A DNA stretch of 9,628 nucleotides, from positions 1 through 9,628 of the forward strand of contig UQSC01000064.1 of the NCBI GenBank assembly GCA_900543615.1, read 5' to 3'. Both the position numbers and the translations under genes were made by a program. Source of the DNA: an uncultured Collinsella sp. GTDB taxonomy: Bacteria > Actinomycetota > Coriobacteriia > Coriobacteriales > Coriobacteriaceae. The notes under the pieces were generated by a model that was given only the letters and a program-made list of their open reading frames with translations, had not been told where the DNA came from and ran no database searches. Within the stretch, counting starts at the first letter, position 1. The number at the start of each line of letters is the position of its first letter. Below, piece by piece: positions 1 to 5,519 of the stretch.

Positions 1-25
1 AGCGTCAGATGTGTATAAGAGACAG
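1..25 (+). other. Residual Nextera (Tn5) sequencing adapter, left end
   Basis: These 25 bases match the 3' part of the Nextera read-1 transposase adapter and end in the 19-bp Tn5 mosaic end AGATGTGTATAAGAGACAG. This is library-preparation sequence, not genome. The junction to genomic sequence is at 25/26, inside smc. Read on the minus strand it adds six false residues (LSLIHI) and a false stop codon to the truncated SMC protein. The same 25 bases occur inverted at 9580-9604. Confidence 0.98.
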
Positions 26-1444
26 CTTGAGGGCAGCGCGTGCCGTCTCGGTGGCCTCGCGCGCATCGCTCTGGGCCTGACGAGCCGCCTCAAGGGCGCT
101 CTCAAGCTCCTCAGCACGGTCGCGGCGGCTCTCAAGCGATGCCGTGACCTCCTCGAGTTGCTCATCGATCTGCTCCAGGCGCGAGACATACATGTTGTCC
201 TCGACCTCGGCATTGGAAAGCGAATCCTTTACCTTGGCAAGCTCAAGCGCGGCATTATCGGCAACGCGCTGCACATCGCGCTGCTCGCGCGTGAGCTGCG
301 AAATCTGCGCATCAAGCGCCACGCGGCGCTCATGAAGTTCGGAGGCGGCAGGACCAGCAGCGTCAACGTCCTCCTGGGCCTGCATATGCGCGCCGGTCAC
401 TTCCTCGAGCTGGGCGCGTGCGTCCTCGAGCTCCTCGACCACGCGACGGCGCTGATGCTCGGAGCCCGAGATCTGGCCGCGCATGTCGGACAGGCGCGAC
501 ACCATGTTGTGGCCCTTTTCCTCGAGCAGGCGCATGTCGGAGTTAATGCGACCGACCACATCTTGCATATGGCGGCGCTGCTCGCCCAAGTCGCCCACAA
601 ACAGGCCCTTTTCTTCGAGCATGACCTGGAGCTTCTCGAGCTCGCGCTCTTTCTCACCCAAGCGGTACTGCGCGAGCTCCAGCTCGGCGGCGCCCTCCTT
701 AGAGCGGCTCTCCAGGTCGTTCCACTGCGATTGCAGCGAACGCAGCTCATCGACTGCCAGCATCTGCGTAAGCTCGTTCGCGCGCGAGGACAGCTCTTTG
801 TACTTGCGCGCGCGATCGACCTGACGCTCTAGCGGCCGCAGCTGACGGGCGATCTCCTTATTGATGTCGCGAGCACGCGTCAGGTGCTCGTCCATCGACT
901 TAATCTTTTTGAGCGCACGCTCCTTGCGGCGCTTGTGCTTGGAGATGCCGGCGGCCTCCTCGATGAGGGCGCGGCGCTCCTCGGGGCGGCTCTGCAAAAT
1001 GGCGTCGAGCTTGCCCTGGCTGATGATGGAATGCGTATCCTTGCCCAGGCCCGAATCGTGCAGGATGTCCTGAATGTCCATCAGGCGGCACGGACTCGAG
1101 TTGATGAGGTACTCGCTTTCGCCCGAGCGATACATGCGACGGGTGATGGCGACCTCGTCAAAATCGACGGGCAGCATATGGTCCGAGTTATCGAGCACCA
1201 GTGTGACCTCGGCGACACCCACCGGCTTGCGCGCTGACGAGCCCGAGAAGATGACATCCTCCATGGCCTGGCCGCGCAGCTGCTTGGCGCTCTGCTCGCC
1301 CAGGACCCACAGGATGGAGTCGGAGATGTTCGATTTTCCCGAGCCGTTGGGACCGACGATGACGGTCAGGCCCGGCTCAAACGTCATATGGGCGCGGTCG
1401 GCAAACGACTTGAACCCTTTGAGCGTGAGGGACTTGAGATACAC
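26..1444 (-). CDS. smc: Chromosome segregation protein SMC, N-terminal part (3' end cut by contig end)
   Basis: SMC is the core ATPase of the SMC-ScpAB condensin, which compacts and segregates the nucleoid. The 473 genomic residues begin MYLKSLTLKGFKSF, a typical bacterial SMC start, with Walker A GPNGSGKS at residues 31-38 and the Q-loop region SGLGKDTHSIISQGKL at 131-146 (Gln143). From about residue 170 to the end the sequence is charged, Glu/Arg/Leu-rich coiled coil. Bacterial SMC is usually near 1,180 residues, so the hinge, the returning coiled coil and the C-terminal head with signature motif and Walker B lie off the contig. The adapter, not a mutation, ends the frame. The start is a GTG at 1442-1444, preceded by GAGGAA about 5 nt upstream. 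It lies 10 nt after the rnc stop, so the two genes are probably co-transcribed, as in many Firmicutes and Actinobacteria. Identity is very secure. Confidence 0.97.
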
Positions 1445-1454
1445 GGTTCCTCGC

Positions 1455-2180
1455 TTACACGTGCTTCTTGTTCAGAATCACGCCGTTGGTGGTGTAGCCC
1501 ATGCGGTCGAGCGCTTCGAGCGCGGCGGCTCCCTCGGCTTCTTTCTTTGAGGAGCCGGAGCCGCGGCCTTGGCGAATACCGTCGATGAGCACCACGGCGG
1601 TAAAGGTGGGCGCATGCGCCGGGCCCTCGGAGCCAACGAGCTTGTACGCCGGGGGCTCGTGACCGTCGGCTTGCACGCACTCCTGCAAAAACGACTTGGG
1701 GTTCGCAGGATGCTCGGCACGCTCAGAAGCCAAATGCGGCTTAAGCGTACGGTGAATGAACTCTGCCGCAACGTCCCAGCCAGCATCCAGGTACAGCGCG
1801 CCCACGAGCGACTCATAGACGTTCTCGAGGGCCGAATGCAGGCCGCGCGCACCGGTACCGGTCTCGGAGGCACCAAAGATGATGATGTCGTCAATGCCCA
1901 GCTCGTGAGAAACCTCGGACAGCGTAGCGCCCGAGACAAGCGACACCTTCAGGCGCGTGAGCTTGCCCTCGTCAAACTCCGGATAGGACTCAAACAGGGA
2001 GCGTGCGACCACAGCGCCCAAAATGGAATCGCCCAAGAACTCAAGGCGCTCATAGCTGGCAGAAACCGGCTGGCCCTCGACTGCCGAGGGATGCGTAAGC
2101 GCCGCGCGCAGCAGCACCTTATTGTTGAACTCGTGGCCCAAGATTTCCTGGGCGCGCGTAAGTCGTTCGGATAAAGCCAA
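1455..2180 (-). CDS. rnc: Ribonuclease III
   Basis: RNase III cleaves double-stranded RNA, including the rRNA precursor stems, and acts as a homodimer. The 241-residue product has the usual family length and order: a catalytic domain (about 1-150) with the signature ERLEFLGDS at 44-52 (Glu47, Asp51), then a double-stranded RNA-binding domain (about 159-229) starting NPKSFLQE and ending with the KKEAE helix at 212-216. The second metal-site motif reads ALENVYESLVGALYLD at 117-132. Glu123 is present, but Asn120 stands where many RNases III have Asp. The start is TTG at 2178-2180, supported by an AAGGAGG ribosome binding site 8 nt upstream that overlaps the last codons of acpP; there is no ATG near the expected N-terminus. 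The gene starts 3 nt after the acpP stop and ends 10 nt before smc. Confidence 0.97.
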   Translation of the reverse strand: MALSERLTRAQEILGHEFNNKVLLRAALTHPSAVEGQPVSASYERLEFLGDSILGAVVARSLFESYPEFDEGKLTRLKVSLVSGATLSEVSHELGIDDIIIFGASETGTGARGLHSALENVYESLVGALYLDAGWDVAAEFIHRTLKPHLASERAEHPANPKSFLQECVQADGHEPPAYKLVGSEGPAHAPTFTAVVLIDGIRQGRGSGSSKKEAEGAAALEALDRMGYTTNGVILNKKHV

Positions 2181-2183
2181 GAC

Positions 2184-2426
2184 TTAGGCCTCCTTGGCAG
2201 CTTCGATAGCGTCGACGGCGTCGGCGACAGAGTTGAGCGAGAGCAGAGTCTCGTCATCGATCTCGAGGTTGAACTCGTCCTCGATAGCCGTAACCAGCTG
2301 CAGGCGCTCGAGCGAGTTGGCATCGAGGTCGTCAAAGGTGGTCTCCTCGCTAATTTCGGCAACATCGACGCCCAGAACGTCAGCAGCGACCTCGGCGATC
2401 TTGTCGAAGATTTCGGAGCGGTCCAT
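2184..2426 (-). CDS. acpP: Acyl carrier protein
   Basis: ACP carries growing acyl chains on a phosphopantetheine arm during type II fatty acid synthesis and donates them to acyltransferases such as PlsX. The 80-residue acidic product has normal ACP length and the four-helix pattern. The attachment motif is DANSLERLQLV at 35-45, with Ser38 as the predicted modified residue, followed by an acidic helix II (AIEDEFNLEI, 47-56). The residue before the serine is Asn rather than the usual Asp of DSL. The chosen ATG at 2424-2426 has GAGGAAG a few nt upstream and gives the standard N-terminus MDRSEIFDKI; the frame stays open far upstream into the plsX end, but that extension has no ACP character. It follows plsX after a 124-nt gap and is tightly joined to rnc. 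It could be a specialised second ACP, but position next to plsX and rnc favours the main FAS ACP. Confidence 0.93.
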   Translation of the reverse strand: MDRSEIFDKIAEVAADVLGVDVAEISEETTFDDLDANSLERLQLVTAIEDEFNLEIDDETLLSLNSVADAVDAIEAAKEA

Positions 2427-2455
2427 AGCGCTTCCTCTCATAGTGCATGAATACC

Positions 2456-2485
2456 AAAAGAATGGTACCGCCCGGGCGGTACCAA
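2456..2485 (-). terminator. Palindromic hairpin with T-tract between plsX and acpP
   Basis: GGTACCGCCCGGGCGGTACC at 2464-2483 is a perfect palindrome; one more pair (2463/2484) makes 22 bp. On the transcribed minus strand it can fold into a GC-rich stem of about 9 bp with a CCGG loop, followed by TTCTTTT. That is the form of an intrinsic terminator for the plsX transcript. No room for a promoter is left between it and the acpP start, so it may instead act as an attenuator in the acpP leader or as a protein-binding operator. The structure is seen directly; its role is inferred. Confidence 0.55.
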
Positions 2486-2497
2486 GACACGGTTCTG

Positions 2498-2503
2498 ATT
2501 CTA
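2498..2503 (-). promoter_or_regulatory. Candidate -10 element of an acpP promoter
   Basis: The minus strand reads TAGAAT here, five of six matches to TATAAT. Transcription would start near 2491, giving a leader of about 64 nt that contains the 22-bp palindrome. No good -35 hexamer is visible at 16-18 bp upstream, which is common in high-GC Actinobacteria but leaves the call weak. Confidence 0.3.
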
Positions 2504-2550
2504 CCCCACGACGTGCGCCGCGAAGCACATAACAGCGCCCTAACTCGCTC

Positions 2551-3570
2551 TTATAAAACGATACCGTCCATAGAGTTGGCGACATTCTCAACCAGCCCGG
2601 CGCGAACGGCTTCGGCCGCCGCGAGCGTACCGTTTTTGACAGCCTCGACTGAGGTGGCGCCATGGCCGATCAGGACCACGCCGCGCAGGCCCAGAAGAAT
2701 CGCGCCGCCCTTGGCGTCGCCAGAGAGCTTGGCCTTAATCTCGCGCATCTGCTTTTTAATGAGCAGCGCGGCGATCTTGGTGCCGAGCGAGGCCATAAAG
2801 GCGCCCTTGAGCTCCTGTAGCAAAAACTTGGCAGCACCCTCGGTGGCCTTGAGCGCAATATTGCCCGACATGCCATCGGCAACGACGACATCGAAGTTAC
2901 CGGAGGTGATGTCCGTTCCCTCGCAGTTACCAACAAAGCCAGGAACGGCGGCCTTCATAGCAGGGAAACAGGCCTTGGTAAAGTTGGAGCCCTTCTCATC
3001 CTCGGTGCCGTTGGCAAGCAGGCCCACGCGAGGATGCTCGATGCCCAGGACGACGCGGACATAGGCGCTACCCATCTGGGCAAAACGCACCATGTCATCG
3101 ACCTCCACATCGGGGTTGGCACCCATGTCGCACAGCACCGTCAGACCGCCGGCGCGATTGGGCAGCGCATTGGTCAGACAGGGGCGCACCGGCTGCTTCT
3201 TGCCTTCGGCCTGATACCTAAACGGCGTCACATAGGCGGTGGCGGCGGCGGTCATGGCACCGGTGGAGCCGGCGGAGAAGAACGCATCCGCGTTGCCCTT
3301 CTTAATGGCGCGGCAAGAAAGCACGATCGACGACTTACGCTTGGTCATCACGGCGCGAATGGGATCGTCATCCATGGCGATAACGTCAGGCGCCTCAAGG
3401 GCCTCAACACGTGCATGGGAAGCTGCAAAGGGATTGACGATTTCGGCGGGACCAGCTGCCAAGACCTCGATATCGGGATCGGCGGCAAGCGCAGCCTCGA
3501 TACCATCAAGAACAACCTGAGGTTTCTCGTCTCCGCCCACAACGTCTACACAAACGCGAACGTTACTCAT
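2551..3570 (-). CDS. plsX: Phosphate acyltransferase PlsX
   Basis: PlsX converts acyl-ACP and phosphate to acyl-phosphate, the donor used by membrane PlsY for the first step of phosphatidic acid synthesis; it acts at the inner face of the membrane. The 339-residue protein has the expected family length and motifs: an N-terminal DVVGGDEKP (usually DAMGGD) at 9-17, then FSAGSTGA, CDMGAN, GLLANGTEDEKG, FDVVVADGMSGNIALK, and near the C-terminus GGAILLGLRGVVLIGHGATS. The ATG at 3568-3570 has AAGGAG 7 nt upstream. It is preceded by rpmF and followed by acpP, a widely conserved grouping. A terminator-like hairpin lies immediately upstream of its ribosome binding site, so expression may be adjusted in the leader. 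The usual fabD and fabG genes of Firmicutes clusters are absent between plsX and acpP. Confidence 0.97.
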   Translation of the reverse strand: MSNVRVCVDVVGGDEKPQVVLDGIEAALAADPDIEVLAAGPAEIVNPFAASHARVEALEAPDVIAMDDDPIRAVMTKRKSSIVLSCRAIKKGNADAFFSAGSTGAMTAAATAYVTPFRYQAEGKKQPVRPCLTNALPNRAGGLTVLCDMGANPDVEVDDMVRFAQMGSAYVRVVLGIEHPRVGLLANGTEDEKGSNFTKACFPAMKAAVPGFVGNCEGTDITSGNFDVVVADGMSGNIALKATEGAAKFLLQELKGAFMASLGTKIAALLIKKQMREIKAKLSGDAKGGAILLGLRGVVLIGHGATSVEAVKNGTLAAAEAVRAGLVENVANSMDGIVL

Positions 3571-3585
3571 ATAAATGCTCCTTAT

Positions 3586-3617
3586 ACAAAAATGGCCGAC
3601 TCATTGAGCCGGCCATT
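3586..3617 (-). terminator. Terminator-like hairpin between rpmF and plsX
   Basis: On the minus strand the arms AATGGCCG (3610-3617) and CGGCCATT (3591-3598) form a perfect 8-bp stem around an 11-nt loop that can itself pair CTC with GAG. The stem runs directly into TTTTT (3588-3592), the classic intrinsic terminator layout. It ends about 15-20 nt before the plsX start codon, just upstream of the AAGGAG. It probably ends most ribosomal-protein transcripts after rpmF, or works as an attenuator for plsX. Confidence 0.7.
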
Positions 3618-3648
3618 GTGGTTCCATTTGGAACGGCATCGCATCCAG

Positions 3649-3654
3649 AGTATA
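3649..3654 (-). promoter_or_regulatory. Candidate -10 element of a plsX promoter
   Basis: The minus strand reads TATACT, five of six matches to TATAAT, just after the rpmF stop codon. Start of transcription would fall near 3642, giving a leader of about 72 nt that includes the GTTCC/GGAAC inverted repeat (3621-3634) and the terminator-like hairpin (3591-3617). No convincing -35 hexamer is present at normal spacing; a CGTTAC-TCG-GTAACG inverted repeat (3656-3670) sits there instead. Confidence 0.3.
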
Positions 3655-3657
3655 CCG

Positions 3658-3837
3658 TTACTCGGTAACGATAACCTCGCGGTCCTTGTAGAAACCGCAG
3701 CTGGGGCACACGTGATGCGGGAGCTTGACAGCACCGCAACGGGGGCACGTGGACTGAGCCGCAGCCGAGATCTTCATGTTGGCGGAACGACGGGTGTGAG
3801 TGCGGATACGACCCTGCTTTTGTTTAGGTACGGGCAT
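3658..3837 (-). CDS. rpmF: 50S ribosomal protein L32 (zinc-binding form)
   Basis: L32 is a small protein of the large ribosomal subunit. The 59-residue product begins MPVPKQKQGRIRTHTRRSAN, a standard L32 start (MAVPK/MPVPK type), with a basic N-terminal half and a four-cysteine zinc ribbon in the C-terminal half: CPRC at 31-34 and CPSC at 44-47. Keeping all four cysteines makes this the zinc-containing form; many bacteria also carry a cysteine-free copy used under zinc limitation, which is not seen here. The ATG at 3835-3837 has AAGGAAGG about 5 nt upstream. It follows the DUF177 gene by 64 nt, the same yceD-rpmF-plsX order found in E. coli and many other bacteria. The 64-nt gap holds a possible extended -10 (TGGTAGTAT on the minus strand, near 3888-3896), too weak to list as a promoter. 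Confidence 0.97.
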   Translation of the reverse strand: MPVPKQKQGRIRTHTRRSANMKISAAAQSTCPRCGAVKLPHHVCPSCGFYKDREVIVTE

Positions 3838-3901
3838 AGTGACCTTCCTTATGAACTATCCAGTGTGGCGATTACGCGCAAGTAGCGATACTACCACAGT
3901 T

Positions 3902-4456
3902 TTACTCATCAAGCTTGAGATTCTTCAATGCTGCAAATGGATTTTCCGTGGCAGCGGCCCATTCTGCCTCTGCCTGGGCGGCGCAATCGCATTGCTCGAC
4001 GTTGAGATTGCAACCGCATGTGGGGCACAGACCACGGCAATCGGGCTTGCAGAGCACCACAAACGGCGTGTCCATAACGACCGCGTCATTGATAGGCTCA
4101 CCCAGATCAACGATACGGTCCTCACCCAGGAGCTCGTAGCCGTCCTCGTAGGCCTCGGGATCCTCGGGCTCTTCAAAGAGGTAGAACTCCTCGATCTCGC
4201 CGGCGATATCAAACGAGGCGGGCTCCAAGCAACGGTCGCACTCGCCGGTGGCGTGCGCACGGACCATGCCCGTGAGCAAGACACCGGTACCGGCATTGGT
4301 AAAGACAACGTCGTAGTCGATGCCGTCCTGTAGCTGGTACTCCTTCTCGCCCACCGTGTAGGTGGCGACATCGACCTTACCGGTCAGCGGATACGAATCT
4401 CCAGGAAACTCGAGCTGCTCGGAAAGATCGACGGTAACGCTCGGGAACTCAGCCAT
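3902..4456 (-). CDS. yceD: DUF177/YceD family protein (large-subunit rRNA accumulation)
   Basis: The family is linked to accumulation of 23S rRNA or ribosome assembly in E. coli and plants, but its biochemical action is not settled. The 184-residue product shows the family's cysteine pattern: a central CDRCLEPA (Cys73, Cys76) and a C-terminal cluster DCRGLCPTCGCNLN at 139-152 with Cys140, Cys144, Cys147 and Cys149, then CDC at 156-158, suggesting metal binding. An acidic stretch (about 88-112) separates the two. The chosen ATG at 4454-4456 overlaps the stop of the upstream gene by one base (TAATG) and gives the usual length; a further upstream ATG at 4505-4507 would add 17 residues inside that gene and is unlikely. 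No strong ribosome binding site is visible, so translation is probably coupled to the preceding gene. The neighbour rpmF supports a ribosome-related role. Confidence 0.92.
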   Translation of the reverse strand: MAEFPSVTVDLSEQLEFPGDSYPLTGKVDVATYTVGEKEYQLQDGIDYDVVFTNAGTGVLLTGMVRAHATGECDRCLEPASFDIAGEIEEFYLFEEPEDPEAYEDGYELLGEDRIVDLGEPINDAVVMDTPFVVLCKPDCRGLCPTCGCNLNVEQCDCAAQAEAEWAAATENPFAALKNLKLDE

Positions 4457-4953
4457 TACCACTGACCATTCTGTTGGGCGGCACCCTCGTTGAGCTGCTG
4501 ACGGCAACGGGTAACGGTGCCGGTCAGGCTCTTGAGGTTCTCCTCCAGGTGCGTAAAGACCTGCTCTGCGTAGTCCTCGGCAGCATAACGCGTCTCGCGC
4601 TCGTACTGCTGGGCACGATCGCGGATGTCGTCGGCCTGCTGCTGCGCAAGTCGGACGATCTCCTGCTCACCGGCAATGGTGAGGGCCTGCTGCTGAGCGT
4701 CGGCGATGATGGAATCGGCCTGAGCGGCGGCGGAAGCCATAAGCTCCTCGCGCTCCTTAAGGATACGGCGGGACTTCTGCCACTCCTCGGGATAGCTCAT
4801 ACGGATCTCGTCGAGGATGTTGAAGAACACGTCGGCGTCGATGACCTTGAACTGAGCGTTCTTGCCGAAAGGCGGCTTGGCTTCCTCGATCAGCCCTTCG
4901 AGCTCATCGACCAAGCTGACGATCCTATCGCCAGGAAAATTCTCGCCCGGCAT
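4456..4953 (-). CDS. SepIVA/DivIVA-like coiled-coil protein
   Basis: The 165-residue product has no enzyme motif. Residues 10-30 form a short amphipathic segment (IVSLVDELEGLIEEA), about 35-60 hold a conserved-looking patch with the core DVFFNILDEIRMSYPEEW, and about 60-125 are a Gln/Ala/Glu/Arg-rich coiled coil rich in ADSIIADAQ-type repeats. The tail HLEENLKSLTGTVTRCRQQL (about 138-157) is a second helix, and the extreme C-terminus is polar. The plan resembles mycobacterial SepIVA (Rv2927c), a DivIVA-domain division and polar-growth factor. Position also fits: SepIVA lies directly upstream of a DUF177 gene near rnc and smc in mycobacteria. The ATG at 4951-4953 is chosen because AAAGGAG lies 5 nt upstream; ATGs at 4968 and 4977 lack such a site. 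Many databases would call it ATPase or V-type ATPase subunit-like, which only reflects coiled-coil similarity. A division role is inferred. Confidence 0.75.
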   Translation of the reverse strand: MPGENFPGDRIVSLVDELEGLIEEAKPPFGKNAQFKVIDADVFFNILDEIRMSYPEEWQKSRRILKEREELMASAAAQADSIIADAQQQALTIAGEQEIVRLAQQQADDIRDRAQQYERETRYAAEDYAEQVFTHLEENLKSLTGTVTRCRQQLNEGAAQQNGQW

Positions 4954-5021
4954 CCGGTCTCCTTTCATAGGTAACATATCATCGTGCTAGTTTACCACAT
5001 GCCACCAGGCAATAAAAAACG
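4954..5021 (-). other. coaD to sepIVA-like intergenic gap
   Basis: These 68 bases contain the ribosome binding site of the coiled-coil gene (AAAGGAG, near 4959-4965) and a T-rich stretch on the minus strand just after the coaD stop (about 5014-5019). A possible TAnnnT -10 (TAAACT on the minus strand, near 4990) lacks a -35 partner. It could hold a weak internal promoter, but nothing decisive is visible. Confidence 0.5.
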
Positions 5022-5519
5022 TCACGAAAAGCGATGTCTGAGCGCTTCGACCACGTTGGGCGGCACAAACGTCGATACATCGCTGCCGAGCGAGGCGATC
5101 TGGCGAACGACCGAGCTCGAGATGTAACCGTACTGCGGAGCACTCATGACAAAGATGGACTCCAGCTCGCTATCCAAGCGATAATTGAGGTCGGCCTGCT
5201 GCAGCTCATACTCAAAGTCGGTCATGGCGCGCAGGCCCTTGACCACGGCCCCCGCCCCCTGCTCACGAGCGAAGTCGACCAAGAGGCCGGTAAAGGGCAG
5301 GACTTCGACGCCGTCGATATTACCGAGCGCCTCGCGGGCCAGCGCCACGCGCTCATCGAGCATAAACGTGGTGCCCACACCGTTTTTACCCTGCGACTCT
5401 GCAACAGCGACGATCACACTGGGAAAGATGCGGCGGGCGCGGCGGATCACATCGATATGGCCAAACGTGATGGGATCGAAGGTGCCCGGGACGATCACGC
5501 GGTTGATGGTGTCATTCAT
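5022..5519 (-). CDS. coaD: Phosphopantetheine adenylyltransferase
   Basis: CoaD transfers AMP from ATP to 4'-phosphopantetheine to make dephospho-CoA, the next-to-last step of coenzyme A synthesis in the cytoplasm. The 165-residue protein has the normal family length. It shows the nucleotidyltransferase motif PGTFDPITFGHIDVI at 11-25 (the T/HxGH signature), VVKGLRAMTDFEYELQ at 92-107 and the ATP-binding YGYISSSVVRQIA at 130-142. The ATG at 5517-5519 is preceded by AGGAGG 6 nt upstream. The same frame is open upstream across the whole rsmD region, but that part has no family similarity. The gene overlaps the end of rsmD by 8 nt, the common rsmD-coaD pair, which implies co-transcription and translational coupling. 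CoA is also the donor of the ACP arm, though the acpP gene lies some 2.6 kb downstream. Confidence 0.97.
   Translation of the reverse strand: MNDTINRVIVPGTFDPITFGHIDVIRRARRIFPSVIVAVAESQGKNGVGTTFMLDERVALAREALGNIDGVEVLPFTGLLVDFAREQGAGAVVKGLRAMTDFEYELQQADLNYRLDSELESIFVMSAPQYGYISSSVVRQIASLGSDVSTFVPPNVVEALRHRFS

Larger units (their letters stand above)
2427..2550 (-). other. plsX-acpP intergenic region
   Basis: These 124 bases hold the acpP ribosome binding site (GAGGAAG, 2431-2437), a perfect 22-bp palindrome with a T-rich tail (listed separately) and a promoter-like TAGAAT on the minus strand (listed separately). No small gene is apparent. It is the longest non-coding stretch in the window. Confidence 0.8.

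Noticed and set aside
11..832. Long open frame on the plus strand opposite smc, starting MYKRQ
   Set aside because: It starts in the adapter and is antisense to a clear SMC coding region; high GC produces such open antisense frames.
2184..2663. 159-residue version of acpP beginning inside plsX
   Set aside because: The N-terminal half overlaps plsX out of frame and the palindrome; the 80-residue ACP with its own ribosome binding site is standard.
3034..3885. Long plus-strand open frame opposite plsX and rpmF
   Set aside because: The product is low-complexity His/Gly-rich with no family resemblance, and the opposite strand has two certain genes.
5014..5049. Possible terminator at the end of coaD (CGAAGCG / CGCTTTTCG with a later T6 run)
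   Set aside because: The stem has a two-base bulge, lies inside the coding region, and is separated from the T-run by TGACG; too weak to call.
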